In this document: in pieces, positions 42,374 to 50,800 of the stretch
How positions within the stretch are numbered: the first letter of the stretch is position 1
How the letters are laid out: each line of letters starts with the position of its first letter
Origin: JAXDMU01 sp963762435
Lineage (GTDB): Bacteria; Pseudomonadota; Alphaproteobacteria; ATCC43930; CGMCC-115725
Direction of reading: 5' to 3'
Length of the DNA stretch: 64,000 bases
Assembly: GCA_963762435.1 (NCBI GenBank)
Contig: CAVXLN010000009.1
Location: 8,540-72,539, forward strand
Made by a program: the position numbers and the translations under genes
Notes under the pieces: model-generated
The model's input: only the letters and a program-made list of their open reading frames with translations
The model's database searches: none
Told to the model about the DNA's origin: nothing

Positions 42374-43303
42374 ATGCGGATCCTGATCGTCGGCGCCGGC
42401 GCGATCGGCGGCTATTTCGGCGGCCGGCTGATCGAGGCCGGGCGGGATGTGACCTTCCTGGTCCGTCCGGCGCGGGCCGAGTTGCTCGCGCGCAACGGCC
42501 TCGTGGTGAAAAGCCGGCTCGGCGACATCGAGATCCCGGCGCCGAAGACCGTTACCGCGGAGGCACTCCGTGAGCCCTATGATCTCGTCATCCTGAGCTG
42601 CAAGGCCTATGATCTCGCGGGCGCCATGGACTCGCTCGCGAACGGCGTCGGGCCGGAGACGATGATCCTGCCGCTCTTGAACGGAATGGCGCATCTCGAG
42701 GCGCTCGAAGCGCGGTTCGGCGCGCGGGCGGTGCTGGGCGGGCAGTGCGTGATCTCGACCGTGCTCGATCCCGAAGGCCGTATTCTCCACCTCAACGAGG
42801 CGCACAACCTGACCTTCGGCGAGCGGGACGGTGAGGTCTCGGCGCGCATCGAGGCGGTCGCGGCGGCCTTCGGCGGTGCCGGCTTCGAGGCTAATCTCAG
42901 CCGTTCGATCCTGCAGGATATGTGGGACAAATGGGTCTTCATCGCGACAGCGGCCGGCATCACGTGCCTGATGCGGTCGGCGATCGGCGATATCGTGGCG
43001 GGCGGTGGCGCCCAGGCCGCAACCGGCCTGCTGGCGGAATGTGCCGCGATCGCCGGCAAGCACGGCTTCCCGACCGGCGACTCAGCATTGGCGCGCAGCC
43101 GCACGATGTTCACCACCGCCGGCTCAGGCCTGACCGCTTCGATGCTGCGCGACATCGAGCGCGGCGGTGCCATCGAATCCGATCAGATCATCGGCGATCT
43201 CCTGCGCCGAGGCGAGGGGCAGGCGTTGCCGCTGCTGCATCTGGTGCTTGTCCATCTCAAAGCCTATGAGGCGCGCCGCGCGCGCGAGGCCAAGCCGGCC
43301 TGA
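42374..43303 (+). CDS. 2-dehydropantoate 2-reductase family (ApbA/PanE-like)
   Basis: 309 residues. The NADPH loop is ILIVGAGAIGGYFGGRLIEA; then VILSCKAYDLAGAMDSLANG with the catalytic Lys, ILPLLNGMAHLEALEARFG, VLGGQCVISTVLDPEGRILH and the C-terminal DMWDKWVFIATAAGITCLMR helical domain with its substrate Lys. Family members reduce ketopantoate or similar 2-keto acids. Context (downstream of tetR and before feruloyl-CoA synthase, no pan genes) speaks for a catabolic or detoxifying role rather than pantothenate synthesis. Confidence 0.88.
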   Translation: MRILIVGAGAIGGYFGGRLIEAGRDVTFLVRPARAELLARNGLVVKSRLGDIEIPAPKTVTAEALREPYDLVILSCKAYDLAGAMDSLANGVGPETMILPLLNGMAHLEALEARFGARAVLGGQCVISTVLDPEGRILHLNEAHNLTFGERDGEVSARIEAVAAAFGGAGFEANLSRSILQDMWDKWVFIATAAGITCLMRSAIGDIVAGGGAQAATGLLAECAAIAGKHGFPTGDSALARSRTMFTTAGSGLTASMLRDIERGGAIESDQIIGDLLRRGEGQALPLLHLVLVHLKAYEARRAREAKPA

Positions 43304-43381
43304 CGACCGCCGCTTGTCGTCCGGGCAGCATTGACGCATCCTTCCTAATAAGCGGCCCATGAGCCGCATAAGGGAGGAAGA

Positions 43382-45199
43382 ATGAACTTTGCCGAAGATC
43401 GGTCGGCCGCGCTGCCGCCGTTCAAGCCGCTGCCCATGAAGGCGCCCGACATTGCCGTCGAGCGGCGCCCGGATGGCACGATCCTGCTGACCTCGCGCCA
43501 TGCGCCGGGACCCGGGCCGCGCTCGATCGCGCATCTTCTGGCCGAACGGGCAGCATCCCATCCCGACCGGCGCTATATGGGCCAGCGCACGGCGCCGGGC
43601 GGCCCCTGGCGTTTCGTGACCTATGGCGAGGCGAAGCGGGCGGCCGACGGGATCGCCGCCGGTCTCTTGGCACGCGGGCTCGGCGCCCAGGACAGCGTCA
43701 TGGTGCTGTCCGGCAACTCGATCGAGCATGCGCTCGTCATGCTGGGCTGCTACACGGCCGGCGTACCGGTGGCACCGATCAGTCCGGCCTACAGCCTGGT
43801 CTCGTCGGATCATGCCAAGCTCAAGCATTGCTTCGCGACGGTCCGGCCGCGACTTATTTTCGCGCAGAGCGGAGCGGTCTTCGCCCGGGCCTTCGAGACC
43901 TTGCGCGGCCAGGCGCCGGAGATCGAGATGGTGACCGCCGACGGGACGGGCGAAGGATCGCTCGCCGCCCTCATCGCCACCGTGCCGGGCCCGGAAGTGG
44001 CGGCGGCGCTCGATCGGCTCGGTGCCGACAGCGTCGCCAAGTATCTCTTCACCTCGGGCTCGACCGGCATGCCGAAATGCGTGCCGCAAACCTTCGGCAT
44101 GATGGCGGGCGTGATCGCGGGGCAGGAGGGGCTCAGGTCCGAACCGGCCAATGAGGCCCCGCCCGAGATGCTGGAATGGATGCCCTGGAGCCATATCTCG
44201 GCCGGCAATATCGGCTTCAACGCGGTGCTCTGGAACGGCGCCACGATCTATCTCGACGAGGGCAAGCCGATACCCGGCATGTTCGACACGACCATCCGGA
44301 ACCTGCTGGAAGTGTCGCCGTCGCTCTACGGTTCCGCACCGGTCGCCTTCGCCATGCTGGCCGATGCGATGGAGCGGGACCCGGCGCTGCGCCGGTCCTT
44401 CTTCAGCAAGCTCGATTATATGATGTATGGCGGCGCCACGCTGTCGAACGACATCTACGATCGGCTCCAGGCGCTCGCCATCGCCGAGACGGGCCGGCGT
44501 ATTCCGCTTACTTCCATGTATGGGGCGACCGAGACCCAGGGTATCACGATCGTGCATTGGCTGTGCGAGCAGGGCGGGCTCGTCGGGCTGCCGATGCCGG
44601 GCATCACGCTGAAGCTGGTGCCGAACGGCTCGAAGCTCGAGGTGCGCGTCAAGGGGCCGACCGTGGCGTCCGGATATCGCGGCAATCCCGAGCGCACGGC
44701 CGAGGCGTTCGACGAGGAGGGCTTTTACAAGCTGGGCGATGCGGTGAGGTTCCTCGATCCGGAAAACCCAGCCAAGGGCTTGGCCTTCGATGGCCGGGTG
44801 ACCGAGGATTTCAAGCTCCATTCCGGCACGTGGGTCTCGGTCGGCACCTTGCGGCCGGATCTCATCACCGCCTGCAGCCCCTATATCCAGGACGCCGTCA
44901 TTGCCGGCCAGGACAAGGCCTGCGCCACGGCGCTGTTCTGGCCGTCGCCGGCGGGCGTGCAGGTGTTCGGCCAGCTGCCCGACCTCATCCGGGAGCGGCT
45001 CGCCGCCTTCAACCGCGCCGCTGGCGGCTCGTCGCGCCGGATCGGCCGCTTCATCATCATGAAGGAGCCGCCTTCGCTCGATGCCGGCGAGATCACCGAC
45101 AAGGGCTATGTCAACCAGCGCTGCGTGCAGGAGCGGCGGGCGGCACTGGTGGCCGCCCTTTATGCCGAGCCGCCCGGCGAGGGGGTGGTGACGGTCTAG
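43382..45199 (+). CDS. Feruloyl-CoA synthase-like acid-CoA ligase
   Basis: 605 residues with GGGAGGAAG just before the ATG. ANL ligase motifs are KYLFTSGSTGMPKCVPQTFG, MYGATETQGITIVHW and GFYKLGDAVRFLDPENP; then a LAFDGRVTEDFKLHSGTWVS hinge, the point where the family differs from ordinary FadD enzymes. The N-terminal FKPLPMKAPDIAVERRPDGT and the length of about 600 are typical of feruloyl-CoA synthases, which start degradation of ferulate and related hydroxycinnamates. No enoyl-CoA hydratase (ech) or vanillin dehydrogenase is adjacent, so the pathway is incomplete here and another aromatic acid is possible. Confidence 0.82.
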   Translation: MNFAEDRSAALPPFKPLPMKAPDIAVERRPDGTILLTSRHAPGPGPRSIAHLLAERAASHPDRRYMGQRTAPGGPWRFVTYGEAKRAADGIAAGLLARGLGAQDSVMVLSGNSIEHALVMLGCYTAGVPVAPISPAYSLVSSDHAKLKHCFATVRPRLIFAQSGAVFARAFETLRGQAPEIEMVTADGTGEGSLAALIATVPGPEVAAALDRLGADSVAKYLFTSGSTGMPKCVPQTFGMMAGVIAGQEGLRSEPANEAPPEMLEWMPWSHISAGNIGFNAVLWNGATIYLDEGKPIPGMFDTTIRNLLEVSPSLYGSAPVAFAMLADAMERDPALRRSFFSKLDYMMYGGATLSNDIYDRLQALAIAETGRRIPLTSMYGATETQGITIVHWLCEQGGLVGLPMPGITLKLVPNGSKLEVRVKGPTVASGYRGNPERTAEAFDEEGFYKLGDAVRFLDPENPAKGLAFDGRVTEDFKLHSGTWVSVGTLRPDLITACSPYIQDAVIAGQDKACATALFWPSPAGVQVFGQLPDLIRERLAAFNRAAGGSSRRIGRFIIMKEPPSLDAGEITDKGYVNQRCVQERRAALVAALYAEPPGEGVVTV

Positions 45200-45223
45200 C
45201 GCTTGGTTTGACGAGCATCTTCA

Positions 45224-45251
45224 CCCGTTTCGATGTTTCCATCGAAACGGG
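45224..45251. terminator. Bidirectional terminator hairpin
   Basis: CCCGTTTCGATG (45224-45235) and CATCGAAACGGG (45240-45251), 12-base perfect arms with a TTTC loop, lie between the convergent feruloyl-CoA synthase (stop 45199) and alcohol dehydrogenase (end 45260) genes. No long T-run on either side. Confidence 0.65.
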
Positions 45252-45259
45252 ATCCGCTC

Positions 45260-46336
45260 TTACCGCCCCGGCTCGACCACGACCTTCACCTGCTCGTCGG
45301 GGTTTGCCAGCGACTTGAACGCACCGGCGACCCCGTCGAGGCCGACCGAACCGGTCAGCACCGGGCGAACATCGATCTTGCCTTCGGCGATGTTGCGCAG
45401 GCTGGCGGCGAACTCCTCGGGCGTGTAGCCGAGCACGAACTTGAAATCGAGCTGCTTCGAGATGCAGAGGAAAGGCTCGATCCGATCCGTCTCCATGCAC
45501 ACGCCGGCGACGACGATGCGCGCGCCCGGCGGCGCCTCCTCGATCACCCGCTGCAGCATGCCGGGCACGCCGACGCATTCGAAGATGACAGGCCGCTTGC
45601 CCTGCCGGCCGGTCATCCGCGCGATCGATTGCTCGGCCATGGTTGCCGGCACGTCGAGCGACTGCCAGCGACCATGGGGCGATTCCGCCTTGGGATCGAT
45701 CACGATATCCGCACCCATGATCTCGGCGACGCGCCGGCGGGCCGGCGAGAAATCGGCCGCGATCACAGGGCCGATCCCGCGCACCTTCAAGGCCGCGATG
45801 ACGGCGAGGCCGACCGGGCCGCAGCCGAGGACCAGCGGAACCGATTGCGCGTCGAGGTCGGCCTGGGCCACGGCATGCTCACCCACCGCGAAGGGCTCGG
45901 TCATCGCCGCCTGGGCGTCGGCGAGGCCGTTCGGCACCTCCATGAGCAGCATCTCCTGCAGCACCATGCGTTCGGCGAACCCGCCCGGAAACTTGTCGGA
46001 ATATCCGACTGTCTCGAAACCCGTTCCGGCCAGCACGATCGGCATGGTGACGACGCGGGTCCCGGCTTTGAGCCGCTTCGGCGTGTCGGGGCCATGATCG
46101 AGGATCTCGGCGCAGAATTCATGGCCGAACACGATGTCGCGCTGGGGATCGACGCCGGAGAGCGAGCCGGCCTTCTTGCCGAGATCCAGCATATGCTCGA
46201 AATGATGCAGCGCATGGAGGTCCGAGCCGCAGATGCCGCAGGCGAGCGCGCGCGCCAGCACCTGGCCGGGTGCCGGCACCGGCTCGGCGATCTCGTCCCT
46301 GACCAGCTCCTTGTTCCGCCTGACCACAGCCCGCAT
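45260..46336 (-). CDS. Zinc-binding alcohol dehydrogenase (MDR family)
   Basis: 358 residues. Catalytic zinc motif ACGICGSDLHALHHFEHMLD and IVFGHEFCAEILDHG (GHE); nucleotide site PLVLGCGPVGLAVIAALKVR. The structural-zinc four-cysteine loop is missing, as in several MDR sub-groups. The C-terminal part has RIVVAGVCMETDRIEPFLCI and GKIDVRPVLTGSVGLDGVAG. It would oxidise an alcohol or polyol with NAD(P). It is divergent from the luciferase-like gene, with a 12-base palindrome between them, so both may be controlled together. Confidence 0.9.
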   Translation of the reverse strand: MRAVVRRNKELVRDEIAEPVPAPGQVLARALACGICGSDLHALHHFEHMLDLGKKAGSLSGVDPQRDIVFGHEFCAEILDHGPDTPKRLKAGTRVVTMPIVLAGTGFETVGYSDKFPGGFAERMVLQEMLLMEVPNGLADAQAAMTEPFAVGEHAVAQADLDAQSVPLVLGCGPVGLAVIAALKVRGIGPVIAADFSPARRRVAEIMGADIVIDPKAESPHGRWQSLDVPATMAEQSIARMTGRQGKRPVIFECVGVPGMLQRVIEEAPPGARIVVAGVCMETDRIEPFLCISKQLDFKFVLGYTPEEFAASLRNIAEGKIDVRPVLTGSVGLDGVAGAFKSLANPDEQVKVVVEPGR

Positions 46337-46384
46337 GACTCGCCTCCTGATGGTTCTTGCTTGTGCCTAAGGAACCAGCATGTA

Positions 46385-46396
46385 TCGCTATAGCGA
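46385..46396. promoter_or_regulatory. Palindrome in the divergent region (possible operator)
   Basis: TCGCTATAGCGA is a perfect 12-base palindrome 35 bases before the luciferase-like gene and 48 bases from the dehydrogenase start. No regulator gene is adjacent, so the binding protein is unknown. Confidence 0.35.
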
Positions 46397-46431
46397 GAGA
46401 GCAAGAGAAACATTCGTAGGGGAGAAACATC

Positions 46432-47637
46432 ATGCTGGGACCGAAGCTTCGCTTCGGCGCATTCATCGCGCCGTTCCATCCGGTCGACGAGAATCCGACG
46501 CTCGCGATCGAGCGCGATATTGAGCTTGTCCAATGGCTCGACAAGCTGGGCTTCGACGAGGCCTGGGTCGGTGAGCATCATTCGGCGGGATTCGAGATCA
46601 TCGCCAGTCCCGAGCTCTTCATCGCGACGCTGGCCGAGCGCACGAAGCACATAAAGCTCGGCACCGGCGTCTCGTCGCTGCCCTATCACCATCCCTTGAT
46701 GCTGGCCGACCGGATCAACCAGCTCGATCACATCACCCGCGGCCGCGTCATGTTCGGCGTCGGGCCGGGCGCCTTGCCGTCCGATGCCTTCATGATGGGC
46801 ATCCCGGTCGCCCGCCAGCGCGACATGATGGATGAGGCGATCGATGTGCTGGTGCCGCTGCTGCGCGGTGAGACGGTTACGGCCAAGACCGACTGGTTCA
46901 CCCTCAACGAGGCGCGGCTGCAGCTGACGCCCTTCACGCGCCCCAATGTCGAGATCGCGGTGGCGAGCCAGGTCTCGCCGACCGGTGCGCGTGCGGCCGG
47001 CAAGCACGGGCTGGGATTGCTGTCGCTCGGCGCCACCTCGGCCGGCGGCTTCAACGCGCTCGCTTCCAACTGGGCGATCGCCGAGGATATGGCGGCGACC
47101 AATGGCACCAAGGTCGACCGGTCCGGCTGGCGTCTCGTCGGTCCCGTCCATATCGCCGAGACACGCGAGCAGGCGCGTGCCGATGTCCGCTTCGGCCTCG
47201 AGAAGTGGCTGAGATATTTCACTGAAGTCGCGGCCTTGCCGATCGCGCCCACCGATGGCAGTGATCCGGTCGATGCGCTGATCGCAACCGGCCTTGCCGT
47301 GATCGGCACGCCGGACGATGCGATTGCCCAGCTTGACCGGCTCAAGGAACAGTCGGGCGGTTTCGGCGCCTTCCTCAACATGGCGCACAACTGGGCCAAG
47401 TTCGAGGAAACCAAGCGCTCTTACGAATTGCTGGCGCGCTATGTGGCGCCCAAGTTCCAGGAGCTCAACGTCAACCGCGAAGTCTCGATCGAATGGGCCA
47501 AGACGAACCGGCCGACCTTCATCGGGCAGGCCATGGCGGCGGTCGGCGCGCGCGTGGCCCAGCATATCCAGGAGAAGGGGACGGAAAATATCCGGCCGGA
47601 GATCCTGGCGGCGATGGGCGTCAAGACCGGTAAGTAG
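46432..47637 (+). CDS. LLM-class flavin-dependent monooxygenase
   Basis: 401 residues. Bacterial luciferase-like fold: FGAFIAPFHPVDENPTLAIE, LGFDEAWVGEHHSAGFEIIA, IKLGTGVSSLPYHHPLMLAD, DHITRGRVMFGVGPGALPSD, FMMGIPVARQRDMMDEAID. Closest in style to limonene-monooxygenase-like or alkanal monooxygenases that use FMNH2 from a separate reductase. No flavin reductase is adjacent. Divergent from the zinc dehydrogenase gene; both may belong to breakdown of a terpenoid or similar alcohol, which is inference. Confidence 0.9.
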   Translation: MLGPKLRFGAFIAPFHPVDENPTLAIERDIELVQWLDKLGFDEAWVGEHHSAGFEIIASPELFIATLAERTKHIKLGTGVSSLPYHHPLMLADRINQLDHITRGRVMFGVGPGALPSDAFMMGIPVARQRDMMDEAIDVLVPLLRGETVTAKTDWFTLNEARLQLTPFTRPNVEIAVASQVSPTGARAAGKHGLGLLSLGATSAGGFNALASNWAIAEDMAATNGTKVDRSGWRLVGPVHIAETREQARADVRFGLEKWLRYFTEVAALPIAPTDGSDPVDALIATGLAVIGTPDDAIAQLDRLKEQSGGFGAFLNMAHNWAKFEETKRSYELLARYVAPKFQELNVNREVSIEWAKTNRPTFIGQAMAAVGARVAQHIQEKGTENIRPEILAAMGVKTGK

Positions 47638-47643
47638 GGCCGA

Positions 47644-48252
47644 TCAGCGGGGATTGCCCCAGCAAACGGAGAACTCGCCCGGCGGCACCAGCGCTTCATA
47701 GCGCAGCGTTTGCGTGTCGCCGGACCGGTCCGGGGCTGCCTCGGCATCGATCTCGACCGGGGCACCATCGGCGCCGATCAGCAGCATGACCGGCGTTGGC
47801 TCGGCGTTCGGGAATTTGCGGATGGTCGCGAGGATACGCCGCGTCTCGCCGAGATCATCGACGATGATGGTGGCGGTAGCGGCACCGGGCAGGACGGCAT
47901 CGAGCCGGGCTTCCGCTGCCGCGCCGCGCACGGCGCCCGCCGCGCTGTCGGCAAAGCGCCAGAGCTCGCTGCCGCCGACCTCGATCGTGGAGCTGCTCGG
48001 CGCCGCACCGACGACAACCCGAAGTGTCGCCGCGAGCCGATCGGCCCAGCCGCCGCGCCGCGCCGGGTCGAGCAACGCCACGGCACTGGCGACCCGCTGC
48101 TTCAAAGCGGCGGCGAGGCGCATCTCGGCATAGCGCCGCGTTAGCCGATCGGCCTTGGCGTCGAGCGCCGCGGCCGTGATGTGGACCGGCGGGCTGCGCG
48201 CCTCCAGCGCCTCGTAAAGCAGTTCCTCGACGGTTTTTTCCTGGCCGGCCAT
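47644..48252 (-). CDS. Hypothetical protein
   Basis: 202 residues from the ATG at 48252 (MAGQEKTVEELLYEALEARS); a longer frame to 48312 lacks support. Soluble, with an N-terminal helical half (KADRLTRRYAEMRLAAALKQ) and a beta-rich C-terminal half (ATIIVDDLGETRRILATIRK, TPVMLLIGADGAPVEIDAEA). It ends VPPGEFSVCWGNPR. No signal peptide or membrane helix, no family recognised. It lies divergently from the sigma-factor gene with 155 bases between, so it might be linked to its regulation, but there is no anti-sigma signature (no ZAS zinc motif). Confidence 0.65.
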   Translation of the reverse strand: MAGQEKTVEELLYEALEARSPPVHITAAALDAKADRLTRRYAEMRLAAALKQRVASAVALLDPARRGGWADRLAATLRVVVGAAPSSSTIEVGGSELWRFADSAAGAVRGAAAEARLDAVLPGAATATIIVDDLGETRRILATIRKFPNAEPTPVMLLIGADGAPVEIDAEAAPDRSGDTQTLRYEALVPPGEFSVCWGNPR

Positions 48253-48407
48253 GTCTCGCTCCGCAGCTTCACCGATAGCAGATTCATCCGGACCGATGAA
48301 GCATTGCCCCAAAGACGTTCGAGCCCACGGATTTTGACAGAACCGCCGGCATTGCCAAGCCGCATCCGAATGGCGACACTCGATAGGTTCTTTCTACCAA
48401 GGCCGCC

Positions 48408-48998
48408 ATGGAATTCGCCCAACGCCTCGACAGCCTGTTTCGTCGGCGCTTTTGCGCGGGCGGGCGCTATGCCCGAACCGTCCGGCGCTGGCGCTTCGCC
48501 TTCCGCCAGCTGAGCGAGGCCGATGTCGAGGATGGCATCCAGGCGGCGTTCGAGAGCGTTTACGCCAATTATCTCGAGACGGGCCGGGAGCCGGAGACCG
48601 ACGAGGCGCTCGAGGCGCTGATCAATCGGGCGATCCGCAACAAGCTGATCGACAAGGTGCGCAGCACTGCGCGCGCGCCCGTCGAACGCTTCGCCGAGGA
48701 GCCCGAGGAGGGGACGGCCGATCTCGGCACGATCTTCGACACGGCTGTGCCCGCCGAGAATGAGCTGGCGGTCAAGCAATTGCTGCTCAGGATCTATGAC
48801 CGGCTCGACGAGAAGACCCAGAAGGTGCTGAACATGATGCTGGTCGAGTGCAGCCCGGAAGAGATCGGCGGCGCGTTCGAGCAGAATGGCTATGTGCTGC
48901 GGCGCTGGGTCCGCAATCGCATCTGCCGGATTCTGCTGGATCTTGCCAAGCTGGGCGATCCGCTTGCCGGCGGTTTTCATGGGACTTGCTGCGCCTAG
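48408..48998 (+). CDS. Sigma-70-family (ECF-like) RNA polymerase sigma factor
   Basis: 196 residues. Residues ~10-90 resemble sigma region 2 (RWRFAFRQLSEADVEDGIQA, EALINRAIRNKLIDKVRSTA). Residues ~130-180 resemble region 4 (KQLLLRIYDRLDEKTQKVLN, ECSPEEIGGAFEQNGYVLRR, WVRNRICRIL). There is no C-terminal extension and no recognisable anti-sigma gene beside it. The protein should redirect RNA polymerase to a small regulon. The hybrid kinase gene lies 146 bases downstream on the same strand; the link between them is unproven. Confidence 0.75.
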   Translation: MEFAQRLDSLFRRRFCAGGRYARTVRRWRFAFRQLSEADVEDGIQAAFESVYANYLETGREPETDEALEALINRAIRNKLIDKVRSTARAPVERFAEEPEEGTADLGTIFDTAVPAENELAVKQLLLRIYDRLDEKTQKVLNMMLVECSPEEIGGAFEQNGYVLRRWVRNRICRILLDLAKLGDPLAGGFHGTCCA

Positions 48999-49144
48999 TA
49001 TCGTTGGTTGCATGCTCCAAGCCGTCGTCACAGTAATAAAATTCAAGGGATTTAGGGCATAACGGGACTTGATCCGGCGCGCCGCCGGGTCGGAATGCGA
49101 CCGATTTCCCGCCCTCAAATGGCGAATGCCAAGAGCGACACGAG

Positions 49145-50800
49145 ATGGACGAGCTTCTGACCACGCTGTTCGATCCGTCGGGCTTGACGCCGCACGGCTT
49201 CTGTCTCTTGTGGGAGCCTGGGCTGATCTGGCTGCATGCGGCATCCGACGCGGTGATCGGCATCGCCTATTACTCGATCCCGCTTGCCCTCATCAGCTTC
49301 GTGCGCCGCCGCAGCGACATTGCCTTCAGCTGGATCTTCTGGCTGTTCGCCGCCTTCATCCTGGCTTGCGGCACCACTCATTTCCTGGCGATCGTGACCC
49401 TCTGGCAGCCGGTTTATTGGCTCGACGGCCTGGTGAAGCTGGTGACTGCAATCTTGTCGCTGGCGACCGGGCTCATCCTTTGGCCGCTCATTCCACGCGC
49501 CGTGGCGCTGCCGTCCCCCGCTCTCCTGCGCGCCATGAATCTCGAGCTCGGCCGCCAGATCTCCGAGCGCGACAGCGCCGAGGCGGCGTTGCGCGCCAGC
49601 GAGGCTCGACTGCACCAGGTGCAGAAGATGGAGACGATCGGCCAGCTGACCGGCGGCGTCGCCCATGATTTCAACAACCTGCTTACCGTCATCCTGGGCG
49701 GGCTCGACCTCATCGAGCGGCATGTACCCAACGTGCGCGAAGAGCCGGCCAAAAAGGTGATCGGCAATGCGACCGCGATGGCGCTCAAGGCGCTGCAGCA
49801 GGCGACGGACCTCACGCATCGCCTGCTCGCTTTCTCCCGCCGGCAGACGCTCGAGCCGAAGCTGATCAATCCCAACAAGCTTGTCGCCGACATGTCGGAG
49901 CTGCTCCGCCGCACGCTCGGCGAGGCGGTCGATTTCCGCACGATCCTGAGCAGTGATGTCTGGCTCGTCCGAGCCGATCCGAACCAGCTCGAGAACTCGC
50001 TGCTGAACCTCGCGGTCAATGCGCGGGATGCGATGCCGAGCGGCGGCAGCCTGACCATCGAGACCGCCAACACCCACCTCGACGAGATCTATGCCGGCCA
50101 GCTGGTCGACCCAATCGCGCCGGGTCCCTATGTCATGATCTCGGTCTCCGATACCGGGGTCGGCATGAACGACGCCACGCTGGAACGGGCCTTCGAGCCC
50201 TTTTTCACGACCAAGGAGGTCGGGCGCGGCACCGGGCTCGGCCTGAGTCAGGTCTATGGTTTCGTGCTGCAATCGAGCGGCCATGTGCATATCGAGAGCG
50301 ACCCCGGCCAGGGCACGGTGGTGACGCTCTACCTGCCTGGCATCGACGAGACGGCGACCGAGGCGCCCGGTGCGGGCAACGGGTCGCAAGCGCCACGTCC
50401 GGGCGAGGCACCGGTTCTGGCGGAGGCCGCCCAGAGCGTGCTCGTCGTCGAAGATCATGACGATCTGCGCGCTTATAGCGCGTCGGCCTTGAGCGAGCTT
50501 GGCTATCGCGTGACCGAGGCGACGAATGCGCGCGAGGCGCTCGCCATCATCGACGGCGACGCCGATATCGATCTGCTCTTCACCGACGTGATGCTGCCGG
50601 GCGGCATCAACGGCCGTCAGCTCGCCGATGCGGCAGTCGAGCGAAGGCCTTCCCTCAAGGTGCTGTTCACGACGGGCTATGCCCGCGACGCGATCGTTCA
50701 TCACGGACGCCTCGATCCGGGCGTGCAGCTGATCGGCAAGCCGTTCAGCTATGCCGATTTGGCGATCAAGGTGCGCGCCGTCCTGGCCGGGGACGATTAG
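49145..50800 (+). CDS. Hybrid sensor histidine kinase with an ethylene-receptor-like membrane domain
   Basis: 551 residues. The N-terminal three-helix membrane domain (about 28-120) aligns with plant ETR1 at a constant offset of 10: D35, Y42, I45, P46, C75 and H79 match ETR1 D25, Y32, I35, P36, C65 and H69; C65 and H69 coordinate the copper that binds ethylene. Local strings are ASDAVIGIAYYSIPLALISF and FILACGTTHFLAIVTLW. A coiled coil (~130-160), a HisKA domain with H174 in GGVAHDFNNLL, an HATPase with NARDAMP, DTGVGM and GRGTGLGLS, and a receiver from ~431 (VLVVEDHDDLR, phospho-Asp D481 in FTDVMLPGG, Lys in GKPF) follow. Its 3' end overlaps the convergent CHAT gene by 4 bases. Confidence 0.9.
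   Translation: MDELLTTLFDPSGLTPHGFCLLWEPGLIWLHAASDAVIGIAYYSIPLALISFVRRRSDIAFSWIFWLFAAFILACGTTHFLAIVTLWQPVYWLDGLVKLVTAILSLATGLILWPLIPRAVALPSPALLRAMNLELGRQISERDSAEAALRASEARLHQVQKMETIGQLTGGVAHDFNNLLTVILGGLDLIERHVPNVREEPAKKVIGNATAMALKALQQATDLTHRLLAFSRRQTLEPKLINPNKLVADMSELLRRTLGEAVDFRTILSSDVWLVRADPNQLENSLLNLAVNARDAMPSGGSLTIETANTHLDEIYAGQLVDPIAPGPYVMISVSDTGVGMNDATLERAFEPFFTTKEVGRGTGLGLSQVYGFVLQSSGHVHIESDPGQGTVVTLYLPGIDETATEAPGAGNGSQAPRPGEAPVLAEAAQSVLVVEDHDDLRAYSASALSELGYRVTEATNAREALAIIDGDADIDLLFTDVMLPGGINGRQLADAAVERRPSLKVLFTTGYARDAIVHHGRLDPGVQLIGKPFSYADLAIKVRAVLAGDD

Noticed and set aside
43124..44821. 565-codon minus-strand frame
   Set aside because: Shadow of the reductase and feruloyl-CoA synthase genes; Arg/His-rich, no domain.
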